The notes: a model not told the origin generated them from the sequence alone. A stretch of DNA of 64,000 nucleotides from Janthinobacterium saanense (GCF_014200675.1 NZ_JACHCI010000006.1:190921-254920), one strand, 5' to 3'; shown: positions 28,427-37,181, counted from the first letter of the stretch. Numbers and translations are program-made.

Positions 28427-28765
28427 GCGCGCCCGCGCTCCGTCCATCATTGCCATGCCATCGGCATAGGCAATGACATACATCTCAGTAGGAACAATCC
28501 TACAGACACTGCCGTGGCTCCTACTCCCATATTCAGCCACTTGCTGATATTAATTTTATACGGCTGTTGGCATACTGAAATCAGTAATCAAGTTGCTGCC
28601 AAGTTATGTCCTTACGTCGATCGTTAATACCGTCGTCATACAGCAAGTCTTCAGCGAATTGAGCAATATCCGCCAGGTTCAACGCCGCCGGCCAGCATGA
28701 CCGGGCGCAACGACCCCGTGCATTTCGTTATTCAAATCTGAACTACCTGTCACCAGGAGATGAAC
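28427..28765. other. Intergenic region before the FNR-family gene, with a strong hairpin
   Basis: No gene seen. CATTGCCATGCC (28448-28459) pairs with GGCAT-A-GGCAATG (28463-28475), a 12-bp stem with one bulge and a 3-base loop. It has no T-run, so it is not a classic terminator. A further GAGCGCG/CGCGCTC stem overlaps the stop codon of the response regulator. No FNR box was found here. Confidence 0.4.
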
Positions 28766-29638
28766 ATGCTGTCCACGCAAACACCTGAAAACCGCCCAGC
28801 CTCGTCGTCGCTCGTCCCATCTTCCTCGATGGAAGCGGGACGCCAGCGCCAAGGGCGGCTGTGGTCGAATCTGAAGGAAGTATGTGACCTGCTGCATATC
28901 TCCAACGCCTGCACCATTGCCGCCGACGAGTTGCTGTTCCAGCACGTACAGTTCAAGACGGGGCAGCGCGTACACACCATCGGCCAGCCTTTCGACACCT
29001 TATATATTGTCAACTCGGGCTTTTTGAAAACCGTGCTGATCGACGAATTCGGCAACGAGCAGGTACTCAGTTTTCCCATGAAGGGCGACATGCTGGGCGT
29101 GGACGGCATCCACTCGCGCCATTATTCGTCGGAGGCAGTGGCCCTGTCCGACTGCGACCTGATCTTGCTGCCCTTCAAAAAACTGACGGCGCTGGGCCGG
29201 GTTCACCTGGAACTGGAAAACGTCATGTATGGCGTGATGAGCCGCGAACTGGTGCGCGAACAGGCGATGATCGGCATGCTGGGCGCGCTCAGCGCCGAAG
29301 CCCGCGTGGCCCGCTTCCTCGTTTCGCTGGCCGACCGCTTCGCGCAGATGGGCTACTCCAGCAAACTGTTCAACCTGCGCATGACGCGCCACGAAATCGG
29401 CAGCTATCTGGGCCTGACCCTGGAAACCGTCAGCCGCACCCTGTCCGCCTTCAATGAAATCGGCCTGATCACGGTGGACCAGCGCACCATCGGCATCAAG
29501 GATCCCGATGCCCTGAAAACCCTGCGCCGCCTGCCGCCATCGCGCTCGCGCGCCAAGCAACTGGCGGCCGCCAAGCTGAAGGCCGACACGCAAGCTGCCG
29601 CCAAGGCCGATGCCGCCCAGTTGCTCGCCACGATCTAA
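28766..29638 (+). CDS. Crp/Fnr-family transcriptional regulator (FNR-like, one cluster Cys missing)
   Basis: A cyclic-nucleotide-binding-fold regulator with a C-terminal winged helix, 290 residues. I chose the ATG at 28766, 6 bases after AGGAG, over the ATG at 28760 that touches it. The recognition helix LGLTLETVSRTLSAF fits the FNR group (E-x2-SR). Cys40 and Cys49 are nine residues apart and Cys130 lies in the beta-barrel, matching E. coli Cys20, Cys29 and Cys122. The position of Cys23 is Leu. A lysine/alanine-rich tail of about 35 residues follows the DNA-binding domain. Confidence 0.9.
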   Translation: MLSTQTPENRPASSSLVPSSSMEAGRQRQGRLWSNLKEVCDLLHISNACTIAADELLFQHVQFKTGQRVHTIGQPFDTLYIVNSGFLKTVLIDEFGNEQVLSFPMKGDMLGVDGIHSRHYSSEAVALSDCDLILLPFKKLTALGRVHLELENVMYGVMSRELVREQAMIGMLGALSAEARVARFLVSLADRFAQMGYSSKLFNLRMTRHEIGSYLGLTLETVSRTLSAFNEIGLITVDQRTIGIKDPDALKTLRRLPPSRSRAKQLAAAKLKADTQAAAKADAAQLLATI

Positions 29639-29667
29639 GCCATTGAGAACTAGCCGGACACAGGCTT

Positions 29668-29707
29668 GACCCGGCCGGAGCGCTTGCCGCCCCGCCGGGT
29701 CTTTTTT
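29668..29707 (+). terminator. Terminator after the FNR-family gene
   Basis: Stem GACCCGGC/GCCGGGTC (29668-29675 / 29694-29701), 18-base loop, then six T. Confidence 0.8.
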
Positions 29708-29876
29708 CGCCTCGACATCCTCGCCACACCCTCCTGCCGCCCCCGCACCGTTCCCGCCGCGCATGCCAATTCGCCATCTGAATTGACCAGGCGGCAATCC
29801 CCTCTCACAAATGCTCAACTAAATGCCCGATTTCGCATAAATAGGGCTTGCTTTTCGGGCCACATTCAACAATAAT

Positions 29877-29895
29877 GCAAATACGAATCATTCTC
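29877..29895 (+). promoter_or_regulatory. Fur box upstream of hemP
   Basis: A 19-base site sharing 13 of 19 bases with the Fur consensus, including AATCATT-C-TC. It lies 24 bases before the hemP ATG, as expected for iron-repressed heme uptake. Confidence 0.6.
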
Positions 29896-29918
29896 AACTG
29901 AGATAAAAGAAAGTCAAA

Positions 29919-30116
29919 ATGCATACTTCAAAACCCGCCTTGGTCCAGGATGCTCCTTCCGTTCACGCTCGTCCGCTCGCAAGCATGGCGCAACCGGCGC
30001 GCCGCATCACCAGCGAAGCGTTGCTGCAGCAGGGACGTGAAGTGGAAATCGAACACAGCGGCAAGATTTACCGCTTGCGCGTCACCCAATTGAATAAGCT
30101 GATCCTGACTGCCTGA
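29919..30116 (+). CDS. hemP: Hemin uptake protein HemP/HmuP
   Basis: A 65-residue protein of the HemP family. The conserved core is ITSEALLQQGREVEIEHSGKIYRLRVTQLNKLILTA. HemP/HmuP proteins are needed for heme-receptor expression in several proteobacteria. AAAGAAAG precedes the ATG, and a Fur box lies just upstream. Unlike most hemP loci, no TonB-dependent receptor follows. Confidence 0.88.
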   Translation: MHTSKPALVQDAPSVHARPLASMAQPARRITSEALLQQGREVEIEHSGKIYRLRVTQLNKLILTA

Positions 30117-30222
30117 ACTGCCTCAACTGCATCAACATTACGCAGCAGCCAGGCATCACCCCGCCAGCCAGTCGCGCGCCACGTGCGCGCCAGCCAGCCA
30201 AACCACCGCACAGGAGTGTTTG

Positions 30223-30561
30223 ATGGCGATCGACCTTAACTCTTCGATGTCTGTCGGCGCAAGCAGGCAACAGCCTGAATTGATGCTGTCAGCCGTATTG
30301 CACCTGATGTCGCATTACCACGCACACAGCACTGATAACGGTGCCTGCCCGAAACTGGCGTCGGTGATCGAACGCCATCTGCAAGTGCTGTCCGGCCTGC
30401 CCGACCTGGCGCCCGTGCTGCAAGCGACTTGCCAGCAACTGTCGCAGCAATGGGCCACGCGGGTCAGCCTGAATTTACCCACGCCGCCAAAAACCACCTT
30501 CATCGAACGCCTGGGCCGCATGGTCGGCACCAAGCGCCCTGCAGCTTCCCTACCGCAATAA
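30223..30561 (+). CDS. Hypothetical protein in the hemP locus
   Basis: A 112-residue protein from the ATG at 30223, with AGGAG 6 bases upstream, which supports real translation. It is mostly helical by composition (LMLSAVLHLMSHYHAH, LASVIERHLQVLSGLPDLAPVLQATCQQLSQQW). No signal peptide or membrane helix. The His-rich MSHYHAHSTDNGACPKL segment could bind metal. I do not recognise the family. It lies between hemP and a DUF2325 gene, all on the same strand. Confidence 0.8.
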   Translation: MAIDLNSSMSVGASRQQPELMLSAVLHLMSHYHAHSTDNGACPKLASVIERHLQVLSGLPDLAPVLQATCQQLSQQWATRVSLNLPTPPKTTFIERLGRMVGTKRPAASLPQ

Positions 30562-30597
30562 TTCTTCCGTTTCCCCTACGCCTAACAGGATATCGCC

Positions 30598-31824
30598 ATG
30601 TGTGACAAAGACAAGTCTCTCCCCGTCATCAGCAATTGTTCCAGCGGCGAGGCCGAAAAGGCCGCGCTCGCTTCGCGCCGGCGACGGCTGTGGGAACTGT
30701 CGCATACCTGCCACTGCCCGCTGGTCGGCGTAGGCTTGCCACTTGGCTATTTGCGCAAGCTGGTCGGCAAGATGACGGGCGGCCGCGTGCTGGCCGACGA
30801 TTACGAGGTACATGTAGGCGCCGTGACGGAATGCGGCGCGCGCAACCGGCTGTCGGAAGCGCTGCAAAAAGAACTGGAACGCCGTTACGCGCCCGTGATC
30901 CTGCGTTTTCGCGGCGCAAAAACGACGGAGCAAGTGGCGCAATTGTGGCGCGCGGCCGTAGGCAATGGCGATGTGGCCGGCGCCTTCTGGGCAGGCTTGA
31001 CCCACCCGCGCTGCGATGCGGAACTGGAAGAGCAGATGTGCAGGGATTTGCACATGATACAACACCAGGCAGGCGCCTGCGTGCGGGCCGACATGGGCAA
31101 ATTCACGGCCTTGCAGGAAGAAAACGCGCGCCTGACGCAGGAACTGGCCAAGCTGCAACAACGTAGCCATGCCCTGCTGCAGGAAAAAACGGGCGACCTG
31201 GAACGCCAGGAGGCGCTACTGCTGCGCGCGCGTGCCGACACCATCGGCAAGGACAGCGTGATCGACAGCTTGCGTGCCGAACTGGCGCAATTGCAAGCGA
31301 TCGTGCCGGAACTGGAAGCGCGTACCCGTTTAGTGGAACGCCTGGCGCAGATGGATGAACGTGAGAAAGAATTGCGCCAGCAAATCAGCGAATTGAAACA
31401 GGCGCAGCCGCGCACGGCGCCAGTCGCACCGCCGCCAGCGCCGAAGCTGGAAGTGCCCACTGGCGGCAAGCTCAAGATGCCGATACGCCTGGTCGATCAA
31501 AGCGTGCTGTGCGTGGGTGGACGCAGCGGCAATGTGGCAACTTACCGCGCACTGATCGAGCGGGTCGGCGGCCAGTTCGCCCACCACGATGGCGGCCTGG
31601 AAGACAATGCCAATATGCTCGATTCCAGCCTGGCGGCAGCCGACCTGGTAATTTGCCAGACCGGCTGCATCAGCCACAGCGCTTACTGGCGCGTCAAGGA
31701 TTATTGCAAACGGACCGGCAAGCGTTGCGTGTTCATCGACAACCCCAGCATTTCCAGCCTGGCGCGCGGCTTGCAGGAAGTCAGTGGCGAGATGGAACCG
31801 GCGGCACTGAACACAGCAGAATAA
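30598..31824 (+). CDS. DUF2325 domain protein
   Basis: A 408-residue soluble protein. The N-terminal part (1-150) is Cys/His-rich (RLWELSHTCHCPLVGVGLP; further Cys near 82, 138, 147 and 160). A coiled coil spans about 165-275, followed by a Pro-rich linker. The C-terminal DUF2325 domain (about 298-395) starts VLCVGGRSGNVATYRALIERVGG and contains ADLVICQTGCISH and FIDNPSISSL. The biochemical role of DUF2325 is not established. An AGGAT sequence precedes the ATG. Position suggests a link to heme or iron. Confidence 0.88.
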   Translation: MCDKDKSLPVISNCSSGEAEKAALASRRRRLWELSHTCHCPLVGVGLPLGYLRKLVGKMTGGRVLADDYEVHVGAVTECGARNRLSEALQKELERRYAPVILRFRGAKTTEQVAQLWRAAVGNGDVAGAFWAGLTHPRCDAELEEQMCRDLHMIQHQAGACVRADMGKFTALQEENARLTQELAKLQQRSHALLQEKTGDLERQEALLLRARADTIGKDSVIDSLRAELAQLQAIVPELEARTRLVERLAQMDEREKELRQQISELKQAQPRTAPVAPPPAPKLEVPTGGKLKMPIRLVDQSVLCVGGRSGNVATYRALIERVGGQFAHHDGGLEDNANMLDSSLAAADLVICQTGCISHSAYWRVKDYCKRTGKRCVFIDNPSISSLARGLQEVSGEMEPAALNTAE

Positions 31825-31840
31825 AGCGCCCCCGGCTTTT

Positions 31841-32392
31841 TTAAGCTGCCAGTTCGCGCTCGATGGCCTCGCGCAAAATCGCATCATCGGCCGTGGTATC
31901 GGGCGCAAAGCGTCCTACCACGCGACCATCCTTGCTGATCAAAAATTTCTCGAAATTCCACAGCACGTCGGTCGGGTTCTCTTGCACGATGCCATAACCG
32001 GCCAGCTTGGCGCGGAAATCGCTGCCCGGCTTTTCCTGCGCCTGCGGCTGCTGTTCGATCAGGCGCTGGTATAAGGGATGCTGGTCCGGGCCCTTGACGA
32101 CGATTTTTTCAAACAGAGGGAATTGCACGCTGAACTTCGTGCTGCAAAAGTCCGCGATCTCGGCATTGCTGCCCGGCTCTTGCGCGCCAAATTCGTTGGC
32201 AGGGAAACCAGCCACCACCAGGCCTTGGGCCTGCTTGTCTTGATACAGTTTTTCCAGGCCTTCGTACTGCGGCGTCAAGCCACAGGCCGACGCCACGTTG
32301 ACCACCAGTATTACTTTGCCCCGGTACGCACCCAAGGTGGCAGCGTCGCCATTGATGCGGTGCAAAGGAATGTCGTAAATGCTGTCGCTCAT
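31841..32392 (-). CDS. Glutathione peroxidase family protein
   Basis: Thiol peroxidase of 183 residues from the ATG at 32392 (MSDSIYDIPLHRING), with AAGGAG 8 bases upstream. The open frame extends to 32773, but those residues are antisense-like translation of the neighbouring gene. The peroxidatic Cys37 (NVASACGLTPQY) is cysteine rather than selenocysteine. Gln71 (FPANEFGAQEPGS) and the Trp/Asn pair (DVLWNFEKFLI) complete the active site. It converges with the DUF2325 gene, 16 bases apart. Confidence 0.95.
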   Translation of the reverse strand: MSDSIYDIPLHRINGDAATLGAYRGKVILVVNVASACGLTPQYEGLEKLYQDKQAQGLVVAGFPANEFGAQEPGSNAEIADFCSTKFSVQFPLFEKIVVKGPDQHPLYQRLIEQQPQAQEKPGSDFRAKLAGYGIVQENPTDVLWNFEKFLISKDGRVVGRFAPDTTADDAILREAIERELAA

Positions 32393-32462
32393 GATGTCTC
32401 CTTGGAAGAAAGAACCATCATAACCGCCTCTGCGCGGACGTGCTGGCGAAGCATTTAAATCC

Positions 32463-33827
32463 TCAGTACACGTCACGCCGGTAGCGTCCTTGCGCTGCCA
32501 GCGCATCGAGCGCGGGCCGGCCCAGTATGTCTTGCAAGGCCAGGTCGACGCCGCCTGCCATGCCGGCCAGGCTGCCGCAAATATAGATGGCAGCACCCTG
32601 TTCCAGCCACAGCTGCACTTCATCGGCATTGCCGCGCAAGCGGTCCTGCACATACAGGCGCTCTGGCTGGTCGCGCGAAAACACCATGTCCAGGCGCGGC
32701 AAGTCGCCGCTGGCATGCCAGTGCTGCAACTCTGCCCGATAGTGGAAATCATGCTCGGCATTGCGTTCGCCAAAGATCAGCCAATTGCGGCGCTGGCCAG
32801 CCAGCACCCGGCTTTTCAAGTGGCCACGCAAGCCGGCGATGCCGCTGCCGTTGCCGATCAAAATCAAGGGCCGGGCCGCATTGTCTTCCAGGCGGAAACG
32901 CCGATGCGGGCGCAAGCGCAGCTGCACCGTATCACCTGGCTGCGATTGCGCCGTCAGCCACCCGGACGCCAGGCCCAGGCTGCCATCGGAGTGACAATGC
33001 TGGCGCACCAGCAAATGCACGCTGCCGTCATGCGGTATCGAAGCGATCGAATATTCACGCGGCTGCGCCGGGTCGGCCGGCGCCGCCACCTGCACCAGGT
33101 CGCCCGACTGCCAATCGGGCAAAGCGCCGCTGGCAGGCGCCAGTTCCACGTGATACACGGCGCCACCCGCGCTGCCCGGATTCAACAAACGCCGCACCAA
33201 TAAGGACCAGTCGCCAAAGGCGGGCGCACTCCAGTCCGGCGCATCACTGGTGCCAGCCAGGTGACTGAGGCTCTGAAACCAGTGCTCGATGGCGGCGCCG
33301 GCACTGCGGTCCACCTCGATGCGTTCAAACAGGGGCGAGGCGCCCTGCCCGGCCAGCCAGGTATCCAAAGCGCGGCCAAAGCCGCAATACTGGCTGTAAC
33401 TGCTATCGCCCAAGGCCAGCAGACCATAGTGCAACTGGGGCAGCGCCAATTCTCCCGTCATCAGCTTGCCGATGAAGGCAGCTGCATTATCGGGAGCGTC
33501 GCCCTCGCCATAGGTGCTGACCAGAAACAAGGCCCGCTCGGCCTGCTGCAAATCTTCGGCACTGACATCGGCCAGCGCACACAGGCGCACGGGCAAGCCT
33601 GCCAGTTGTAAACTATGCGCCGTCTGCGTGGCCAGCTCTTCGGCATTGCCGGTCTGGCTGGCGTAGACCACCAGCCAGGCCGGTGTATCGGCCAAGGCCT
33701 CTTTGGCCGCTTTGTCTGCGCGGCGACGCTTGCGCGCGCGCAACCAGGGCGCCAGGCAGACGCCGGCATAACTGAGAGACATGCCAGCGAGCAAGGCCAG
33801 CCGCGTCGTATCGTGCGTAAAAATCAT
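32463..33827 (-). CDS. Membrane-anchored flavodoxin/NADPH reductase (sulfite reductase flavoprotein-like)
   Basis: Diflavin reductase of 454 residues. One N-terminal membrane helix (LALLAGMSLSYAGVCLAPWL) is followed by RARKRRR. The FMN flavodoxin domain is near 50-195 (VVYASQTGNAEELA, STYGEGDAPDNAA). The FAD/NADPH reductase part follows, with REYSIAS, GNGSGIAGLRG, FGERN and YICGSLAGMAGGV. It is the last gene of a Fur-boxed operon with PepSY and ApbE proteins. A role as electron donor for ferric or flavin reduction is inferred; CysJ is the nearest named relative, but no sulfite reductase is nearby. Confidence 0.85.
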   Translation of the reverse strand: MIFTHDTTRLALLAGMSLSYAGVCLAPWLRARKRRRADKAAKEALADTPAWLVVYASQTGNAEELATQTAHSLQLAGLPVRLCALADVSAEDLQQAERALFLVSTYGEGDAPDNAAAFIGKLMTGELALPQLHYGLLALGDSSYSQYCGFGRALDTWLAGQGASPLFERIEVDRSAGAAIEHWFQSLSHLAGTSDAPDWSAPAFGDWSLLVRRLLNPGSAGGAVYHVELAPASGALPDWQSGDLVQVAAPADPAQPREYSIASIPHDGSVHLLVRQHCHSDGSLGLASGWLTAQSQPGDTVQLRLRPHRRFRLEDNAARPLILIGNGSGIAGLRGHLKSRVLAGQRRNWLIFGERNAEHDFHYRAELQHWHASGDLPRLDMVFSRDQPERLYVQDRLRGNADEVQLWLEQGAAIYICGSLAGMAGGVDLALQDILGRPALDALAAQGRYRRDVY

Positions 33828-33838
33828 GGGGTTCAGTG

Positions 33839-34885
33839 TTATTCGTCCAGCATGGCCAGCATCTGGCTGCTCAATGTTTCGCGCAATCCATCTCCGTCAC
33901 GCTGCAGGAAACGCGCGGCCAGGCCTTGCTCTTCGGCAAGCGCCAGGCCTGCCTCCGGGCCCAGCACGGTCAAGGCCGTCGACCAGGCGTCGGCCGCCAT
34001 GCATTCGGCGTGTACCACGGTGACGGAAGCGAGTTGGTTGCTGATCGGCATGCCGCTGCGCGGATCGATGGTGTGGGAAACGCGCGTGGCGCCATCCTGA
34101 AAAAAGCGCCGGTAATCGCCCGACGTGGCCACTGACAAGCCATGCAGCGCCAGCAGCATTTCCGGTGGCTGTGGCATTGTGTCCGCCACGCCATCGACTT
34201 GCTCCAGCATCACCCACCAGGGCTGGCCGTCGGGCTTGCTGCCGGCACCGCGCAGCTCGCCCCCTACTTCCAGCAGATAGTGGCGTATGCCCTGGCTATC
34301 GAGATAGCGCGCCAGGCGGTCCACGCCATAACCCTTGGCCACAGCCGACAAGTCCAGCAGCAAACCGCCGGGCTGGCGCACGCGGCGGGCCGGCAAGTCC
34401 AGTGCCAGACGGCGACGGCCTTGCTGCGACAGCAGAAAGGCGACTGTCTCGGGTGTTGGCGATTGAAAACCTGGCTGCTCGTAACGCTGGCGGGAGCCGA
34501 AGCCCCACAGGTTGACCAGCGCGCCGGCGCAGGGATCGTAGGCGCCGCCAGAAACATGCGCCACATGCATGGCAAAAGCCAGCACTTCGCAAAAAGCCGC
34601 AGGCAGGCTGTGCCAGCTACCCGGCTCGGCCCGGTTAAAACGGCCCAGGTCCGAGTCTTCGCTCCAGTGGCTCATTTGCGCCACCACCAGATCCAGCTGC
34701 TGCTGCAAGCCTTGCTGCAAATCAACCTTACCGGCACGCCCAGAGTTGGCGTTTTCCAGCAGGTGCACCGTCCAGCTAGTGCCCATGCTGAGGCCGCTAA
34801 AATGGCGAGCGACGGCACCGGGCGGCGCGGCCTCGTCAGAAATATGGTGAGGCAGCAAGACCCGCCGGATAGACTCGCTACCCAC
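33839..34885 (-). CDS. apbE: FAD:protein FMN transferase ApbE
   Basis: Attaches FMN covalently to target proteins through a phosphoester on Thr/Ser. It has 348 residues. The family segments are MGTSWTVHL, LDLSAVAKGYGVDRLA, YLLEVGGELRGAG and SHTIDPRSGMPISNQLASVTVVH. The start is a GTG at 34885, two bases after the previous stop. No clear signal peptide or lipobox, unlike many exported ApbE proteins. The obvious FMN targets would be the membrane proteins of the same operon, but no DgxtsAT-type acceptor motif was noted. Confidence 0.92.
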   Translation of the reverse strand: MGSESIRRVLLPHHISDEAAPPGAVARHFSGLSMGTSWTVHLLENANSGRAGKVDLQQGLQQQLDLVVAQMSHWSEDSDLGRFNRAEPGSWHSLPAAFCEVLAFAMHVAHVSGGAYDPCAGALVNLWGFGSRQRYEQPGFQSPTPETVAFLLSQQGRRRLALDLPARRVRQPGGLLLDLSAVAKGYGVDRLARYLDSQGIRHYLLEVGGELRGAGSKPDGQPWWVMLEQVDGVADTMPQPPEMLLALHGLSVATSGDYRRFFQDGATRVSHTIDPRSGMPISNQLASVTVVHAECMAADAWSTALTVLGPEAGLALAEEQGLAARFLQRDGDGLRETLSSQMLAMLDE

Positions 34886-34887
34886 GA

Positions 34888-35715
34888 TTATTGCGGCAAC
34901 ACTTCCACACTGGCCGCGTAGGTCATGCGGCGCTCGGGCATGGCGGGCGGTTGACCCGCCACGGCAGGTGCGGCGGCAGGCCAGCTGCTGCTCAGGTAAT
35001 ACATGCCGGCGGCCGGCACGGTAAACGTGATCTCGCCCTTGGCATCAGTCGTCTGGCGGATTTCGCCAAGCACGCCACGGTAGCGCACGCCGCCTGGCAC
35101 CAGGCTGAACGCCAGGTTGGCGGCCGGCTTGCCATCGATCAGGAAGCGCCAGGTGGCTTTTTCGCCTGCGTGCAAATCGTTGGGATGCGTGACGGGTACG
35201 AATTCCAGGCCCGCGCCGGTCGGCTTGAACACGGCCGTGCTGGTCTCGCCATTGCTGAAGAACGTTTCCAGACGGCCTGCCGTGCGCGTGACTTTCAATT
35301 CTTGCGCATCGGCTGGCACGTCTTTCTTGAAGGTTTCCTCGTTGCCACGGAAACGCTTTTGCTCGCCATTCACCTTGTAGCTGGCCATCACGGTTTGTGA
35401 CACGATGGCCGCTTTATAGGTGCCCGGCTTTTCCAGCTTGACGTCGAACACGCTGCGCAGCCGTCCCGTCAATACATTGGCGGGCGCTACCGTGGCGCCA
35501 TCCGGCCCCGTGATTTGCAGCAAGTCCAAACGCAGCGGCTGATGATCGATCTCAAACAAGCCATCGGACACGGCGGCATCCACCGTCACCCAGGCATCTT
35601 TGCTTTCCACCATCGTGCTCGATGGCACCATCCAGCCGCGATGGGCGTGGGCGTTCATGGCCAGACCGGCCAGGGCCAGCACCATCAATGACTTGCGTAC
35701 TTTGGTAATCAACAT
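34888..35715 (-). CDS. DUF4198 domain periplasmic protein
   Basis: A 275-residue protein from the ATG at 35715 (MLITKVRKSLMVLALAGLAMNAHAHRG), with a good signal peptide cut after AHA. The DUF4198 body includes HRGWMVPSSTMVESKDAWVTVDAAVSDGLFE and the C-terminal Ig-like GEITFTVPAAGMYYLSSSW. DUF4198 proteins are found in metal- or siderophore-uptake operons and are of uncertain function. AAGG precedes the start. The longer open frame to 35847 is not used because it would bury the signal peptide. Confidence 0.88.
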   Translation of the reverse strand: MLITKVRKSLMVLALAGLAMNAHAHRGWMVPSSTMVESKDAWVTVDAAVSDGLFEIDHQPLRLDLLQITGPDGATVAPANVLTGRLRSVFDVKLEKPGTYKAAIVSQTVMASYKVNGEQKRFRGNEETFKKDVPADAQELKVTRTAGRLETFFSNGETSTAVFKPTGAGLEFVPVTHPNDLHAGEKATWRFLIDGKPAANLAFSLVPGGVRYRGVLGEIRQTTDAKGEITFTVPAAGMYYLSSSWPAAAPAVAGQPPAMPERRMTYAASVEVLPQ

Positions 35716-35725
35716 GGGGGGAGCC

Positions 35726-36241
35726 TTATGGTTTGAGTTGGACGACGACGTTACCGAGTTCTTCCTTGCCCTTGGCCGGTATGGACTCGGCACTTTTCGG
35801 TGGCCACTGGAACGGTACGCGCACCAGTTCGCGTCCGCCCGCTTCACGCGCCGCTTCCACCACCAATTGATATTCGCCGGCCGGCAGTTTGTCGAGTACG
35901 GCTTTCGAACCAGGGAAGGTCAGATTATGTTCGCCGGGCGCACGCGTGGCGCCGCTGACGCCATCAACCGGCATGGCCAGGTCGCGGCCGCTCTTGCGCC
36001 ACCATTGACGCATATCCTTGAGCCACTTTTCACCGCCCTTGTCTTTCTTTTTCACGTCGTACAGCACGGCCAGGTTGCCCACCACTTTCTGGTCCGGCGT
36101 TTCCAGCCAGGCAGCCACATAGGGGCGATGATATTCCGCCACGTTCAGTTGCGGGATTTCAAGCTTCAGGGACAGGTCGGCCGCCATGGCCGAAGTACCG
36201 ATCAGGGGAAGTCCAAGCGCAAGGGAGTAGCGTAATTTCAT
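35726..36241 (-). CDS. DUF2271 domain periplasmic protein
   Basis: A 171-residue protein from the ATG at 36241 (MKLRYSLALGLPLIGTSAMAADLS), with a signal peptide cut after AMA. The DUF2271 core is LEIPQLNVAEYHRPYVAAWLETPDQKVVGNLAVLYD, with WLKDMRQWWRKSGR and GVSGATRAPGEH. It is the second gene of the PepSY operon, 10 bases before the DUF4198 gene. Function unknown; the GVSGATRAPG loop is the most conserved-looking feature. Confidence 0.88.
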   Translation of the reverse strand: MKLRYSLALGLPLIGTSAMAADLSLKLEIPQLNVAEYHRPYVAAWLETPDQKVVGNLAVLYDVKKKDKGGEKWLKDMRQWWRKSGRDLAMPVDGVSGATRAPGEHNLTFPGSKAVLDKLPAGEYQLVVEAAREAGGRELVRVPFQWPPKSAESIPAKGKEELGNVVVQLKP

Positions 36242-36273
36242 GGTATGCCTGTAAAAAGTGGAAAATAAAAACA

Positions 36274-36948
36274 TCAGTGTATGAATAGCAAGGCGATACC
36301 ACACGGTATCAAAATGCCGAGTCCTACCATGGGCCAGGTCAGGGGACGCTTGACTGCATGGAACTTTAAAATCAACAAGCCTGTGAGGCAAAACACGACG
36401 CACAGGCCGGCAAAGATATCGATGAACCAGTTCCAGGCCACGCCCGTGTTGCGGCCCTTGTGCACATCGTTGAGCCAGGAGATCCAGCCCCGGTCCGTCA
36501 CTTCATATTCGGCCGCGCCATCTTCCAGGCCGATGCGCACCCAGGCGTCGCCGCCCGCCTTGGGCAGCGGCAGATACACTTCCTCGACCGACCATTCGGC
36601 CGGGCGCTCGCCCGCATTGATGGACCACTGCTGAGTCAGCCAGCGCCCGGCGATGCCAGGCAGGGGCGCATTGGCGCCATCATGCTTCTGTGCATACGCG
36701 GCCAGCTGAGCCACCACCGGCGCAGGCACAGTGGCCTTCTGGCGCGTGACGGTCGGCTTGGCTTCAATCTGGGTGGCGTGATTCAGGGTAATGCCGGTAA
36801 TGGCGAACAAAAACATCGCCAGCAAACATAGCGCCGAACTGATCCAGTGCCATTGATGCAGCTGCTTGAGCCAGACGGCGCGGCTGGCGTTCTGCCTGGC
36901 CTTGTCGGCGGCACCCACATCATGCGCGCCACGGTCAGATTGCTTCAT
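36274..36948 (-). CDS. PepSY-associated membrane protein
   Basis: A 224-residue inner-membrane protein with three hydrophobic helices (WISSALCLLAMFLFAITGITL, FIDIFAGLCVVFCLTGLLIL, MVGLGILIPCGIALLFI) and a periplasmic PepSY-like domain between the first two. The HQWHW and DVHKGRNTG histidines could bind heme, as in PepSY ferric reductases. An ATG at 36954 touches AAGG; the ATG at 36948 has 6-base spacing and was chosen. First gene of a Fur-controlled operon. Confidence 0.88.
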   Translation of the reverse strand: MKQSDRGAHDVGAADKARQNASRAVWLKQLHQWHWISSALCLLAMFLFAITGITLNHATQIEAKPTVTRQKATVPAPVVAQLAAYAQKHDGANAPLPGIAGRWLTQQWSINAGERPAEWSVEEVYLPLPKAGGDAWVRIGLEDGAAEYEVTDRGWISWLNDVHKGRNTGVAWNWFIDIFAGLCVVFCLTGLLILKFHAVKRPLTWPMVGLGILIPCGIALLFIH

Positions 36949-37015
36949 TGACATCCTTAAAAATAAATTTCCCGGCCAGCCTTGCTACTTTTTCAAGAAC
37001 AAAGCAGCACAAAGA

Positions 37016-37030
37016 TGATAATGATTATCA
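37016..37030. promoter_or_regulatory. Perfect 7-1-7 Fur box upstream of the PepSY operon
   Basis: TGATAAT-G-ATTATCA is a perfect 15-base inverted repeat of the Fur 7-1-7 type; a 19-base alignment to the classic consensus matches about 15 positions. It lies 68 bases upstream of the PepSY gene and 152 bases upstream of the divergent stress gene. Confidence 0.9.
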
Positions 37031-37181
37031 TTTATGAAGTCAATCAAAGCAGGGCATGCTCAGCCCCCCGTTTTGTAACAAGATTGAAACATGGATCACG
37101 CCCCAGGGTACGCTGCCGAACGGTGTCGCGGCCAGCCGTCTCCTATGCTGAAGCTTCGTCATCCACCAAGGGGAGCATGCC

